Assembly: GCA_031262085.1 (NCBI GenBank)
Contig: JAISIN010000097.1
Span: forward strand, 1 to 64,000
From: Prevotellaceae bacterium
Lineage (GTDB): Bacteria > Bacteroidota > Bacteroidia > Bacteroidales > Bacteroidaceae
Length of the DNA stretch: 64,000 bases
Direction: 5' to 3'
The notes under the pieces were generated by a model. The model searched no databases. It had not been told where the DNA came from and was given only the letters and a program-made list of their open reading frames with translations. Positions 9,199-20,959 of the stretch are shown here, piece by piece (within the stretch, counting starts at the first letter, position 1; each line of letters begins with the position of its first letter). Position numbers and translations under genes: made by a program.

Positions 9199-10438
9199 AT
9201 AGCGGTTCTATTTGGGCATTATCATAATAGTGCAGCAGGATTTGCTCATAGTCATATCCCCGTTCGCTCATCACGGCAGCGCCGATTTGGCAAAGCCCTA
9301 CGCCGTGTCCCCAGCCGGCGCCGGTAAGCACGAAGCGGGCGGGTAAGCCGTCGGGCGTGACACCCTTTTTGTCGACGATGAAGGCGGCGCTGTACAGGTG
9401 CGAGGGGGAGAGGGTACGGCGTATCTCTAACTCTTTGCCGATGACCTGCGTATGCAGGGTACCCACGATGCGGAGCTGCCAAATGCGTCCGGAGGTGCCG
9501 CGGGCGACGGGGATGAGGTCGACAATGCCGCCATAGTCGATGCCCGAACGTTGGCGGATGAGCGCAGCGAGTTCGTCTTGGGTATATGCCACTTCCCAGC
9601 GGAAGAAGTTCACCGTTTCCTGGTCGTAACTGTTGAGAACCTGCGACAACACCTGCTTGTCGGCGGTGTTGCAGAAGGCCTCCGGTGCAGAGCGTATCCA
9701 GCGTTCGGCATCAGGCTCCTGCATGAGGGGAGGTAGGGTGGTCACCAACATACTGTCGCGTTTACCCTTCAGGTAGGGGTGAGGTACATCCTCCCACGCA
9801 TATTGAAACTCCTCCATGACACCGCCGCAACACTTGGAGTAGCGGGCGTCGCAGATTTCACCGTGGTAGGTCAGCACCCTGCCGCGCGTGTCGGCAACAG
9901 CTTGGCGCACACGGTCGGTAGTGGCGCGAGTGATGCCCTGATAGCGCTGGCAATGGTCGTCGGCGCAGACGTTGTAGTGCGGGTGGGCAGAGAGGTTACG
10001 CATCAGCCAGCTTCTGGAGATGATGGCGTGTGCTTTGAGTAGCTCGGACGAGGCATGGGCGCTCATCTCGCTGGAGATGACGCTGGTAAGATACTCCTCG
10101 GTACGGATGATGTTGACGGCGGTGAGTTTGCCCCCTTCGACCATGAACTTCAAGGCGCCGCGGAAGCACTGGTCTTCCTTGCGTTGCCAGTGGAAGTTGA
10201 TGCCGATGGTAACATCCAGCAGCTCGAAGCTGGCAGCAGCCTCGTCGGCGGGGGTGAATATCAACTCGTCGTACAGGCCGTCGCGCCATGCTATTTTGCC
10301 ACGTTCATAACGGACGGTCTGCGGACCGCGTACGTCATCCTCTTCACCGTCGGTATGGAAGGGGGTGTAGAGCACAAACTCAATCTTCGGCTCAAAGAGA
10401 ATGCCGACTTGGATTCGGGGTTCTTCGGTGTGTGTCAT
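9191..10438 (-). CDS. SpoIID/LytB domain protein
   Basis: 415 residues with a SpoIID/LytB core: EEYLTSVISSEM with the expected catalytic Glu, then HCQRYQG and DARYSKCCGG, and a C-terminal GWGHGVGLCQIGA. SpoIID is known as a lytic transglycosylase acting on glycan stripped of stem peptides; LytB proteins enhance amidases. The ATG at 10438 is chosen because it overlaps the DUF4922 stop by 4 bp (ATGA); an in-frame upstream extension to 10639 is only the reverse frame of that gene. No signal peptide or membrane anchor is visible at this start, which is odd for a wall enzyme. Confidence 0.85.
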   Translation of the reverse strand: MTHTEEPRIQVGILFEPKIEFVLYTPFHTDGEEDDVRGPQTVRYERGKIAWRDGLYDELIFTPADEAAASFELLDVTIGINFHWQRKEDQCFRGALKFMVEGGKLTAVNIIRTEEYLTSVISSEMSAHASSELLKAHAIISRSWLMRNLSAHPHYNVCADDHCQRYQGITRATTDRVRQAVADTRGRVLTYHGEICDARYSKCCGGVMEEFQYAWEDVPHPYLKGKRDSMLVTTLPPLMQEPDAERWIRSAPEAFCNTADKQVLSQVLNSYDQETVNFFRWEVAYTQDELAALIRQRSGIDYGGIVDLIPVARGTSGRIWQLRIVGTLHTQVIGKELEIRRTLSPSHLYSAAFIVDKKGVTPDGLPARFVLTGAGWGHGVGLCQIGAAVMSERGYDYEQILLHYYDNAQIEPLYE

Positions 10439-11265
10439 GATACTTCTTGAATGATGTGGTAAATATCTGTTGCTGTGATTCTCTCGAAGTCTTCTTCGCG
10501 CGGCAGCACGAAGAGACCTGCCATTTCGACGGCTGCCGGACTGCAAAGCAGTTGTGCTTTGCCCGAGGCGTAGTAGCAGTCGGGGCGATATTTCTTGCGG
10601 GGAAAGAGGCTGACTGTCCATTGTCCGTCGTGGTACCAACAGAGGAGATTCAGCATTGGGTCAACGCGCTCTTGGGTTATTTGGAGGTTGCGAAAAAGCT
10701 GCGCGAAGCGGGCAACAGCCTCCTCGCGGCAGTCCGTATCGATGAAGCGGGCATGTGGTTCGAACCGACTTCGATAGATCGCCTGTTCTACCGGCAGGAT
10801 GTTGCGACTGCCTGCCTGAAAGTGCAGATGGTCGGGGGCAGAGGCACCGCTTTGTGCGTCGTTGTAGAACAGGATAAAGTGGGGGAGCATCTGAGCCAGT
10901 GTGAGCATATCGGCGAAGCGCTCGTCCGAAAGCGCTTGCGGGTGGTGCTCCGTCAGCGCGATGGTAAGATGACGTGGGAAGATGGGGTAGGGGTTGACCA
11001 ATATATCATAGCTGTCGAGTACATGGTCTATGTATCGCTGCTCCGGCGGACGGTTGGTGCGGCAAAGGAAGCAGGGACGTTCGCTGATACTCCGGGCGTC
11101 TGTCTTTGCCGCTGTGGAGAGGATGCGGGCAGCGTTGGATTGTACCCGATACGGCAGACCGTCGACCATCAGTGTCTTGGTACGTACACGGGCAAGGGCG
11201 GCATAGTTGTCGCGGGCCAGCGGCCATTCAGTCAGTTGTTTGTCGAAAAATTCATCGATCGTCAT
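10435..11265 (-). CDS. DUF4922 protein with HIT-like signature
   Basis: This 276-residue protein looks cytoplasmic (no signal peptide or helices) and matches DUF4922. Two features stand out: a Cys pair, CFLCRTNRP near residues 66-74, and a HIT-like histidine motif, APDHLHFQAG near 142-151, resembling the GalT / Ap4A phosphorylase / GDP-galactose phosphorylase group. That suggests nucleotidyl transfer or phosphorolysis, but no reaction is known to me for this family. It sits between a GT2-like gene and the SpoIID gene in the peptidoglycan salvage operon, so a nucleotide-sugar step is a reasonable inference only. Confidence 0.8.
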   Translation of the reverse strand: MTIDEFFDKQLTEWPLARDNYAALARVRTKTLMVDGLPYRVQSNAARILSTAAKTDARSISERPCFLCRTNRPPEQRYIDHVLDSYDILVNPYPIFPRHLTIALTEHHPQALSDERFADMLTLAQMLPHFILFYNDAQSGASAPDHLHFQAGSRNILPVEQAIYRSRFEPHARFIDTDCREEAVARFAQLFRNLQITQERVDPMLNLLCWYHDGQWTVSLFPRKKYRPDCYYASGKAQLLCSPAAVEMAGLFVLPREEDFERITATDIYHIIQEVS

Positions 11266-11277
11266 GATACGTTGTCT

Positions 11278-12603
11278 TTACTTATTCATGGTGATTCTCG
11301 CCTGTACCTCCCACGTTCGCAACCGGTCTTTGTACAGATTGTGCGCATTTTGTTGCTCAATGGTGAGTGCGGCATCCGAGTTGCCTTCCCAGCGGCGGCA
11401 GTTATAGATGGGTTCGTAGATTCGTCCGATGCGGTACTGACGCGAGAGACGCAGCCCGATGGCATAATCTTCGCCGTAGCTCACATTGGGAAAGTCGATC
11501 TGCCGCAGCACGGGGGTATAGAAGGCACGGGGGGCGCCCAATCCGTTGATGCGCAGGGCATTGTTGTGCCCGTTCTTGGGTGTCCACTCGGCATGGTCGA
11601 TAATGCCGGGCGGAATCTCGTTCAATCCGAAGTCGGTGATGCGGTAGGTGCCGATCACCATGGCGCAGTGTTGCTTCTGAAAGGTACTCACGATAGCTGC
11701 CAAGGCATGTGGGGTGCTGTACATATCGTCGCTGTCGAGCTGCACGGCGTACTTGCCGCACTTGGAGTGGTGTACAGCCAGGTTCCAGCAACCGCCGATA
11801 CCCAGATCATCGCGGTCGGGGATGAGATGTATCAGGTTGGGGTCGGAGCCGAATTCCCGTTCGATGAGTTCGGTGGTGCCGTCGGTGGAGTGATTGTCTA
11901 TGACGATGATGTTGGCACGAAACGGCATCTCTTGCATCTGCACCGAGCGAATGGCATCGGCGATGGTGCGTACACGGTTGCGCACGGGGATGATGACCGA
12001 TGCCGTATATTCATTCTGTTCGTCTTGCCGCAGGCGAATCTTTACGGCGGGTAGCCACGCACCGATTTTCTTGAGATGTGTCGTGCAGGCGCGCTCCATC
12101 TCTATTTGCACGTCGCGGTTGCGGGGATTCACGTAGTCGAACAGTCGCTCACCGCTCGAACGGCTGTCGTCGTTGACTTCGGTGTATAGATATTCGTTGA
12201 TGTGAACGGGCAGTTGACGTTGAGAGAGGCGCAACCGCAGGTTGTACAAACCGGCATACCGGTAGTTGTCTTTCGCATAGGGGGCGGCGGCTTTCAGCGC
12301 GCTGGTGCGTACCAGTAGTACGGAACCGAAGTTGAAGTCGTCGCGTAGCGATCCCAATTGATAATCGATGACGGGGGCAGGATGCAGCACACCGTCGGTG
12401 AGTTGGTAATGGTCGGCATACACCAGGTCGGCATAGGCGCTTTCCATCACCTGAATCATGCGTTCCAAGCCGAACAATCCCCACCGGATGCCATCGGGTC
12501 TGGTGTATAGCAGGGTGTAGGGGGTGGCGCTCTCTTCGGCTATCCGGCGGATGTCGGCGCTGGTACAGAGTCGATTGAGTGTGTAGGTGGTTACATTATT
12601 CAT
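11278..12603 (-). CDS. GT2-family glycosyltransferase-like protein with duplicated GT-A-like halves
   Basis: 441 residues. The C-terminal half (about 200-400) is a canonical GT-A fold of family GT2: [10 protein letters not shown] near 202, [11 protein letters not shown] near 234, and the metal site QLDSDDMY near 290. The N-terminal 150 residues also read like a weakened GT-A domain ([11 protein letters not shown], then [10 protein letters not shown]). No membrane helices are seen, so it is probably cytoplasmic or peripheral. It lies 12 bp upstream of the DUF4922 gene and 19 bp downstream of the amidase. Acceptor and donor cannot be read from the sequence. Confidence 0.75.
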   Translation of the reverse strand: MNNVTTYTLNRLCTSADIRRIAEESATPYTLLYTRPDGIRWGLFGLERMIQVMESAYADLVYADHYQLTDGVLHPAPVIDYQLGSLRDDFNFGSVLLVRTSALKAAAPYAKDNYRYAGLYNLRLRLSQRQLPVHINEYLYTEVNDDSRSSGERLFDYVNPRNRDVQIEMERACTTHLKKIGAWLPAVKIRLRQDEQNEYTASVIIPVRNRVRTIADAIRSVQMQEMPFRANIIVIDNHSTDGTTELIEREFGSDPNLIHLIPDRDDLGIGGCWNLAVHHSKCGKYAVQLDSDDMYSTPHALAAIVSTFQKQHCAMVIGTYRITDFGLNEIPPGIIDHAEWTPKNGHNNALRINGLGAPRAFYTPVLRQIDFPNVSYGEDYAIGLRLSRQYRIGRIYEPIYNCRRWEGNSDAALTIEQQNAHNLYKDRLRTWEVQARITMNK

Positions 12604-12622
12604 GATTACTTCATCTTTATGC

Positions 12623-15600
12623 TTACTCTTTCTCGAAGAAATCGAGTATAATTTTCATCAGTTCCGTTCGATCGGCAGCGGTGCGCACGGTCTCAAGGGG
12701 GAAGCCCAGCACGAAGGTGCGATAGGTCGCATCGCGGTAGGATACGCCGGCGCTAAGGTTATTCTCCGAGTAACGCATCACGGTGTGGGCATCCGGAGTA
12801 TTATCGGCAGGCTCAATGCCGTCGGGCGATTCTACGGCATAACAGGTATCGTTAGGCTCGTTGTAGTAGGATATCTCGCAATGGTTGGAGTAGGTGGGCG
12901 ATACGACGCACTTGACCCGTCCGGCTACGGAGGCTTGGTTGGCACGCCATTTAATCTTCAGCACGTCGGTGAGGAACTTGCGGTCGGCTTCGACGGAAGC
13001 CACGAGTGGGTGATTCCATAGGTCGGTGGCTACGTAGGCGCCCGAAGTGAAGAAGTATCCTCCTTGGTTGCAGAAATCGCTAATGGCATTTTGCATCGGT
13101 AGGGTGAAGGTTTTGTATCGCAGCGGGATGATGCCTCCACGTCCCGTCTTGGCTTGGGCTTCCTTACCGAGGATGAGGTCGACGATGGGGTAGTCGGTCA
13201 GTCGGATGATACCCGCTTCGACAGCTTCGTCGCTGCACGAGACAAAGGAGTATCCGTTTTTGAGAATAGCGGCGCCGTGTACTGCCGGATAGTCGAAGGT
13301 ATTTCCGGCAATCACCATGTCTTCGTAGTTGCCAAAGCTGTCGCCGTAGCCGCTGGCGTCGTCGTCCATCCAAGGGATGCTGCGGTTGAATTCTTTCTGG
13401 CTGCCTACATAGCTGATGTCCTTGATATAGGGTACGCCGCGGTCGATGTTATCCAGAAAGCCGGCGTAGAGGGTATCCAGCGGGGCGGGCATCACGAAGT
13501 CGGCAGGGGCGCTGATGCGGTCGAAGCCGTTGACGACGAGGATGGTGGAGCGGGCATTGAGGGCGCGTCCTACGGAGAGTGTCTCCGAGGGGAAGCTCTC
13601 GCCACCGCTGTTGACAGCCGTGACACGGTAGCTGCAGATGACGCCGGCGGGGATGGAGGTGTGGTAGATGGTGTCGCTGACGAGGGTGCCGTTGTCGAAG
13701 TCGCCGTCACCGATGCGGGTGTAGACTATATAACGTTCGGCTGTGGCTGTCGGCTCCAGCCGGTCGATGCGTGGACGCCAAGTCAGGGCTACTTCGCGCT
13801 CACCGCTCATGCGTAGGGCGAGGTGGTCTACGCCCAACGGCTGTACCACGTAGGGGGTGCCATACTGAGAGCAAAGGAAGCGCAGGATGCCTTTATAGAC
13901 GGCACGGCTGACGGTAAAGCGGAAAGAGGGGTCGAGACCGTAGCGCATGTCGGCAAAGTTTTGGTGCGACAACAGCTCCAGCAGCATCGTGGGTACGCGT
14001 GGAATGCGGGCTTCGTTGTACGAGGAGTTCCACTTGCCGCGGCGGGTCCAGTGGGGGTCGTATAAGGCGCGGATGTCGTTGACGATGTTGCTCTGAATGA
14101 GGTCGACCAAGTCGTGCGAACGGTAGCGCGATGCTCCGCCCGCGAAGGTTCCGCCATATGCGTTGGTGAAGTAGATGCCCAGCGTGCCTACGATGCTGTC
14201 GGTCTTGGTGGTGCCTGCATCGCTGTGAAACGCCAGCGCCATGTCGACGGGGATGTGCAGACCGCCACCTTCCGGATAGGCTGCCGAGCCGCCGGCGAGG
14301 TAGTTCACCCACAGCCCGCGGGCACGGTAGTCGTCGGTGTAGTCGTTGTGACCCTTACTCTCTGAGTAGATGCTGTCGGGCATACCTGCCCACTGCAGCC
14401 AGTAGCGGGCAGCTTCGCAGTAGCGCGGGTCACCGCTCACCTCGTAAGGATAGTTCAGCTCGGGCAGGACGATGAGCTGTTCGGAGGTCTGCTGGTCGCT
14501 ACGTATGTTCTCCGTCACGATGGCGTCGTCGGACACACGGCGGGCGATGTTGCCCATGCCGCCGCCAAACTTAATCGCATCGGCGGTGAGGATGCGTCCG
14601 GCTTTGGAGGAGCGGTTGGTGAGCGTCACACGGCAACTGCTCTTGCCCGCTGCGAAGCGGAAGGTACCGAGGTATATCCAAGTGCCGCCGCCCATCTGCT
14701 GGTTGACACGGAACTGTGTCTCTCCGCCGGTGTGGTAGACGGTGTAGAGGGCGTCGGTAGTGCTCTGTGGCAGAGAATGGTAGGAGATGTACACGGCATA
14801 ATCGCCTGCTACAGGTATGTCGGGCACCCAGGTAGCAGTGCTCTCGGTTCCTTTGCGAATCGTCCGGGTGGTGCGGTAGGTACCTTCGCGGAAGGGGTTC
14901 TCGAAGTTGATGTATCTGGCGCGGCGCTGGGCAAACCCTGTGCTGTCGCCCTGCGACCAATGGTTGTCGCCTTCAAGCTCGGAGTAGATGGAGTTGCGGA
15001 AAAAGATGGTATCATTGTCTACCACGACCTCCTCGCGACGGGTGTCGCGTTCGCGGGGCAACAGCACGTTGGCGCCGGCGCTCTCCAGCATGGGCACTAA
15101 GAAGGGGAGTACGTAGCTCTGTGTATAGAGGTCTTCTACGGTCTGCATCAGTCGGGCGCGCTGCCACTCCCAGCGGCTGAGTTTTTGCTCGTAGTAACGA
15201 CCGTGACTCTGCCACAGCGCAATGTGGCGGTTGAGCAAGCCGTGGGTAGGGGTGAAGAGGCGCGACAGACGGGTGACGAGCGGCGGGGTCTTGCCGTTGT
15301 TGGGCGTGAAATGCTTCTCCTTTTTATCGGGCTTGCTGCGCAGGGCTTGGGGGATAAACTGTTCGAGGGGTAGCCGGTCGGGACCTGCCAGCAGTTGAAG
15401 CTTGTAGCGGGCAAACGATGGAGGTAGCAATTGGCGTATACCATTATATATTATAGGTATGTTCGATTCGCGGATGGGATAGTCGTCGAAGTTGATGGCT
15501 AAGATGGTCAACGTATGACCTGTCACCGACACCGAATCGACCCGGATATTACTGGTGCGCACGGTGCGTGAGGCAAACCCCATCAGGTAGTTGCCGATAG

Positions 15601-15685
15601 CCCGACGTACTGTGTCGGGCAAGGCTTGTGCGCCGACTGCTGCGGGCAAGAGGGCGACAAGCCATAAAAAGAAAATCTTCTTCAT
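12623..15685 (-). CDS. Secreted multidomain N-acetylmuramoyl-L-alanine amidase
   Basis: About 1020 residues. The start [20 protein letters not shown] at 15685 gives a good Sec signal peptide; an in-frame ATG at 15709 overlaps the upstream stop. An Amidase_3-like zinc amidase appears split: an early part ([17 protein letters not shown]) and a later part ([16 protein letters not shown], then [11 protein letters not shown]) are separated by a beta-rich golvesin/xanthan-lyase-like insert containing [20 protein letters not shown] fibronectin-III-like segment and a long C-terminal domain follow. Such proteins are often annotated 'xanthan lyase'. Removing stem peptides would supply denuded glycan to SpoIID and NamZ activities of the same operon. 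Confidence 0.75.
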   Translation of the reverse strand: MKKIFFLWLVALLPAAVGAQALPDTVRRAIGNYLMGFASRTVRTSNIRVDSVSVTGHTLTILAINFDDYPIRESNIPIIYNGIRQLLPPSFARYKLQLLAGPDRLPLEQFIPQALRSKPDKKEKHFTPNNGKTPPLVTRLSRLFTPTHGLLNRHIALWQSHGRYYEQKLSRWEWQRARLMQTVEDLYTQSYVLPFLVPMLESAGANVLLPRERDTRREEVVVDNDTIFFRNSIYSELEGDNHWSQGDSTGFAQRRARYINFENPFREGTYRTTRTIRKGTESTATWVPDIPVAGDYAVYISYHSLPQSTTDALYTVYHTGGETQFRVNQQMGGGTWIYLGTFRFAAGKSSCRVTLTNRSSKAGRILTADAIKFGGGMGNIARRVSDDAIVTENIRSDQQTSEQLIVLPELNYPYEVSGDPRYCEAARYWLQWAGMPDSIYSESKGHNDYTDDYRARGLWVNYLAGGSAAYPEGGGLHIPVDMALAFHSDAGTTKTDSIVGTLGIYFTNAYGGTFAGGASRYRSHDLVDLIQSNIVNDIRALYDPHWTRRGKWNSSYNEARIPRVPTMLLELLSHQNFADMRYGLDPSFRFTVSRAVYKGILRFLCSQYGTPYVVQPLGVDHLALRMSGEREVALTWRPRIDRLEPTATAERYIVYTRIGDGDFDNGTLVSDTIYHTSIPAGVICSYRVTAVNSGGESFPSETLSVGRALNARSTILVVNGFDRISAPADFVMPAPLDTLYAGFLDNIDRGVPYIKDISYVGSQKEFNRSIPWMDDDASGYGDSFGNYEDMVIAGNTFDYPAVHGAAILKNGYSFVSCSDEAVEAGIIRLTDYPIVDLILGKEAQAKTGRGGIIPLRYKTFTLPMQNAISDFCNQGGYFFTSGAYVATDLWNHPLVASVEADRKFLTDVLKIKWRANQASVAGRVKCVVSPTYSNHCEISYYNEPNDTCYAVESPDGIEPADNTPDAHTVMRYSENNLSAGVSYRDATYRTFVLGFPLETVRTAADRTELMKIILDFFEKE

Positions 15686-15701
15686 AATCAGAGCCATTCT
15701 A

Positions 15702-17156
15702 TCAGGCATTCGCTTTTCGCTTAATCAACAGGCATAGCCCGACGAAGGTGAACGCGGCATTCATAATAAGTAGTTCGTAGCTGAATTGGTAGCCACCAAA
15801 CCATGCTTCGGAGTGTGTGTCGAGCACCAAACAGAGAATGGGCGAGAGTATCGCCACTAAGGGTATCCAGCGGTCGCGTACCGGCTGCTGCATCAGGATG
15901 CCGAAGGCGAACAAGCCTAATATCGGTCCGTAGGTGTAGCTTGCCAACCGATATACGGCGTCGATAACGCTGGTGTTATTCAGTTCATTGAAGACAAAGA
16001 TGGTGATAGCCATGACGATTGCCATGCCTATGTGTACCCGTTTGCGTAGTCGTACCACAGCAGCTTCGCTCTTGCCGTGTGCGCCTAATATGTCGACCGT
16101 AAACGAGGTGGTGAGTGCCGTCAGCGCCGAGCCTGCCGCTGCGTATGCTGCCGAGATCAGCCCTATGATAAAGAGTATCGCTACCACGATGGGGAGGTGC
16201 CCGCTTTTGACGGCTATCTGCGGGAACAACTCGTCGCTCCGCTCTATCGTAATGCCTTGACGCCCGGCAAACTGGTAGAGCAGTACGCCCAGCATCAGGA
16301 ACAGCAGGTTGATGACTACTTGGAAGAAGACGCTCGTGAGCAAATTCTTCTGCGAATCGCGCGAGTTACGACAACTCAGGTTGCGTTGCATCATGTCTTG
16401 GTCGAGACCGTTGGTGGCTATCATGGTGAACATGCCTGCCAAAAACTGCTTGAAAAAGTATTGCTTGTTGTTTACGTCGTCGAAGAAGAAGATGCGCGAC
16501 CGTTCGTCGCCGAAGATGGAGCTGATCATTTCACCCAACGAGAAGTGTAGCCGCGATGCCATGTAGTAGATGCACAGCCCTACCGACACCACCAGGCAGA
16601 AGGTCTTGAGTGAGTCTGTCCAGATGAGCGACTTTACTCCGCCGCGGAAGGTGTAGAGCCACACCAGCGCTACCGTCAGTATGGCGTTCAGTACAAACGG
16701 CAACCCTAACGGCTCGAATACCAGCAGTTGTAGTGTGACGCACACCACAAACAACCGTACAGCGGCTCCCAGCATCTTCGAGACAAAGAAAAACCATGCT
16801 CCCGTGCGATAGGATGCCAACCCGAACCGCTTCTCTAAGTATTCGTAAATCGACACCAACTGCATCCGGTAGAATAGCGGCGTGAGCACAAACGCAATCA
16901 CCAACTGCCCCGCTACAAAACCCAGCACCATCTGCATGTAGCCGAAATCGCTCGCAGCCACCATGCCCGGTACCGAAACAAACGTTACTCCCGATATGCT
17001 GGAGCCTATCATGGCAAACGCCACTACGTACCACCGCGACCGGCGGTTGCCGACAAAGAAACCGGCGTTGTCGGCACGCCTGCCGGCAAGGTATGACACC
17101 GTGAAAAGCAGCGCAAAGTATGCGGCTATGAGGAGGAGGACGAGGAGGGGAGACAC
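15702..17156 (-). CDS. Sodium:solute symporter (MurT-like amino-sugar importer)
   Basis: This 484-residue inner membrane protein belongs to the SSS family, with about 13 hydrophobic helices. Typical features are AGRRADNAGFFVGNRRS near residues 24-40, GSSISGVTFVSVPG near 51-64 and a GGVKSLIWTDSLKT segment near 172-185. From memory, the MurNAc transporter MurT of Tannerella is in this family and is encoded beside NamZ and MurK genes. Here the gene is 49 bp downstream of namZ, so MurNAc or GlcNAc uptake is the leading inference. The next gene may start 8 bp before its stop. Confidence 0.8.
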   Translation of the reverse strand: MSPLLVLLLIAAYFALLFTVSYLAGRRADNAGFFVGNRRSRWYVVAFAMIGSSISGVTFVSVPGMVAASDFGYMQMVLGFVAGQLVIAFVLTPLFYRMQLVSIYEYLEKRFGLASYRTGAWFFFVSKMLGAAVRLFVVCVTLQLLVFEPLGLPFVLNAILTVALVWLYTFRGGVKSLIWTDSLKTFCLVVSVGLCIYYMASRLHFSLGEMISSIFGDERSRIFFFDDVNNKQYFFKQFLAGMFTMIATNGLDQDMMQRNLSCRNSRDSQKNLLTSVFFQVVINLLFLMLGVLLYQFAGRQGITIERSDELFPQIAVKSGHLPIVVAILFIIGLISAAYAAAGSALTALTTSFTVDILGAHGKSEAAVVRLRKRVHIGMAIVMAITIFVFNELNNTSVIDAVYRLASYTYGPILGLFAFGILMQQPVRDRWIPLVAILSPILCLVLDTHSEAWFGGYQFSYELLIMNAAFTFVGLCLLIKRKANA

Positions 17157-17205
17157 GTTTTAAAAATTGAAAGTTAAAAATTAAAAGTTGGGGAGGAGGG
17201 GGCGG

Positions 17206-18375
17206 TTATTCTTCGTACAGTAAGTAGGGCTTCCGTTGTTTCTTGAACTTCGCCACATCGTCTTGCCAAGCGGCTTTTATCACCTCGGCGCTTTTGTCGG
17301 CTTCGATCATCTTGCGCACATAGTCGGTACCGATGAGCAACTCGAAGTAGGAGGTGAAAAACTTGTCGTCCATGTTCAGATTGCGGTAAGCATCGATCAG
17401 GTAACTTAGGTCGATGCCGTTCCTCCAAATCTGCCGCTCGCTTAAATGGCTGAGGTTGACGCCGTAGCACATCTTACCCAACAGCGGCGGATTTTTTGCG
17501 CCGGGTACGCTATGCGGGGTGAAAGAGTAGTCGTATCCCTTCATGGCAGGGTGTCCGTACACTTGGAAGGGAAGCGATGTGCCGCGTCCCAAGCTGACCA
17601 CTGTCCCCTCGAAGAAGCAGATGGAGGGGTAGAGGTAGACTGATTTCATGTTGGGAAGATTGGGCGAGGGGGCGACGGGGAGTCGATACTTGGTGCGGTG
17701 GGTGTAGTTAAGGCAAGTAATCACCTCAATGTCGCACACACGCCCGTTGGGTAGCCAGCCTTCGCCGTTGATCATGCCTGCCAGTTCGCCTAATGTCATG
17801 CCGTGTACCACGGGGATGGGTAGCCAACCTACATTCGACTTGTATTTCATGTCGAGCAGGGGACCGTCTACATAGAATCCGTTGGGGTTGGGGCGATCGA
17901 GGATAATCATCTTGCGTCCATATTCGGCACAGGCATCCATCAACCGGCACATGCTTATATAATAGGTATAAAAGCGTAGCCCTACATCCTGAATGTCGAC
18001 GATCAATACGTCGAACATGCGCATGGATACCTCGCTCGGTCGGCTCGATTGTCCGTCGTAGAGCGAGAGAATAGGTACGCCGGTTTTCGGGTCAACCATA
18101 CTCGACACGTGTTCGCCGGCATCGGCATCGCCCCGGAACCCGTGTTCGGGTGAGAAGATGGCTACCACATCGAACTTTTTCTCAAGCAATACATCCAGTA
18201 TATGCTTGTCTCCAATCATACCGGTGTGGTTGGAAAAGATGGCTATACGCTTGTCTTTCAGTAGTGGAAAGTACTTGGACGTCTGTTCATCGCCCATGAT
18301 GACGTGCGTTTCCTGCTGAGCCGATAGCAGGAGCGGACATCCCAGTAAATACAAAAACAGAATAATACCCTTCAT
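17206..18375 (-). CDS. namZ: Exo-beta-N-acetylmuramidase NamZ (GH171, formerly DUF1343)
   Basis: 389 residues with an N-terminal signal peptide (cleavage near SAQ at 18-20), so periplasmic or exported. The core matches DUF1343, now GH171: IAIFSNHTGMIG near 44-55, FSPEHGFRGDADAGE at 74-88 with the presumed catalytic Glu77, then DIQDVGLRFYTY near 131-142 and DRPNPNG near 160. Family enzymes release terminal MurNAc from the non-reducing end of peptidoglycan glycans. It is first in the nine-gene operon, with a TAnnTTTG promoter 33 bp upstream. Product MurNAc would feed the symporter and kinase encoded downstream. Confidence 0.9.
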   Translation of the reverse strand: MKGIILFLYLLGCPLLLSAQQETHVIMGDEQTSKYFPLLKDKRIAIFSNHTGMIGDKHILDVLLEKKFDVVAIFSPEHGFRGDADAGEHVSSMVDPKTGVPILSLYDGQSSRPSEVSMRMFDVLIVDIQDVGLRFYTYYISMCRLMDACAEYGRKMIILDRPNPNGFYVDGPLLDMKYKSNVGWLPIPVVHGMTLGELAGMINGEGWLPNGRVCDIEVITCLNYTHRTKYRLPVAPSPNLPNMKSVYLYPSICFFEGTVVSLGRGTSLPFQVYGHPAMKGYDYSFTPHSVPGAKNPPLLGKMCYGVNLSHLSERQIWRNGIDLSYLIDAYRNLNMDDKFFTSYFELLIGTDYVRKMIEADKSAEVIKAAWQDDVAKFKKQRKPYLLYEE

Positions 18376-18407
18376 AACATCTTGATGATAAATAGATTTA
18401 CGACGAG

Positions 18408-18415
18408 CAAAGGTA
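18408..18415 (-). promoter_or_regulatory. -7 box of the peptidoglycan salvage operon
   Basis: TACCTTTG on the minus strand matches the Bacteroidetes -7 consensus. TTG about 20 nt upstream (near 18436-18438) fits the -33 box. It would start transcription about 25 nt before namZ. No comparable motif was noticed further into the operon. Confidence 0.75.
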
Positions 18416-18481
18416 GCTGTTTTTTGTACTTAATGCAACTTAACGTTGTTTTTTGTGATGATTATGTAGTATATTCCACGC

Positions 18482-20446
<1,965 letters not shown>

Positions 20447-20472
20447 TTATTATATTATTCAAAAACAACGCG

Positions 20473-20480
20473 CAAAGGTA
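20473..20480 (-). promoter_or_regulatory. -7 box of gyrB
   Basis: TACCTTTG on the minus strand, 30 bp upstream of the gyrB ATG, matches the Bacteroidetes promoter consensus. Confidence 0.7.
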
Positions 20481-20533
20481 ATGAAAATGCATGAATTAGG
20501 GAAGGAAATAACCGATTATTTTATAGTAGGAAA

Positions 20534-20557
20534 GCCGAGCAGTCATGCCCGGCTTAC
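20534..20557 (-). terminator. Hairpin downstream of rpsT
   Basis: Arms AAGCCGAGC and GCCCGGCTT (one mismatch) surround a 6-nt loop downstream of rpsT. No strong T-run follows, so it is only a candidate transcription end for the tRNA-Glu/rpsT unit. Confidence 0.4.
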
Positions 20558-20666
20558 CTATCTATATATAAAGAAATATCCTTAAACAATCTCTTCCCTT
20601 ATGCGGCTTATGCGAAGCAGCTCAAAGGAGGGATTAAGAACATGACCTCTATGAATCGGTCAAGAT

Positions 20667-20921
20667 TTATCCCAGCTTGTTGATGTACAAAGCCAGCTTC
20701 GACTTCAGGTTGTTCGCCTTGTTCTTGTGAATAATATTGGTTTTAGCCAACTTATCCAGCATCTTCACTACCTTCGGGTAGAGCACTACTGCTTCCTCTT
20801 TTTGGGTAGTAGCACGAATTTTCCGTACAGCATTACGCATGGTTTTGCTATAATAGCGGTTGTGAAGTCTGCGCTTCTCTTCTTGTCTGATTCTCTTCAG
20901 AGATGACTTGTGATTTGCCAT
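20667..20921 (-). CDS. rpsT: 30S ribosomal protein S20
   Basis: 84 residues, very basic, beginning [18 protein letters not shown], with the typical helical pattern of S20 ([15 protein letters not shown] and [19 protein letters not shown]). It binds 16S rRNA early in 30S assembly. It lies 38 bp downstream of tRNA-Glu on the same strand with no separate promoter seen, so the two are probably co-transcribed. Confidence 0.96.
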   Translation of the reverse strand: MANHKSSLKRIRQEEKRRLHNRYYSKTMRNAVRKIRATTQKEEAVVLYPKVVKMLDKLAKTNIIHKNKANNLKSKLALYINKLG

Positions 20922-20959
20922 TTCGACTAATCTTTTGATGTTCTACAATTACGTTTTAT

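Noticed and set aside
10439..10639. N-terminal extension of the SpoIID protein
   Set aside because: It lies wholly inside the DUF4922 gene in another frame; its Arg-rich low-complexity sequence is a shadow, and an ATG with a 4-bp overlap explains the start.
10447..12054. Long plus-strand ORF of 535 codons
   Set aside because: Antisense to the DUF4922 and GT2 genes, which have clear motifs and fit the operon.
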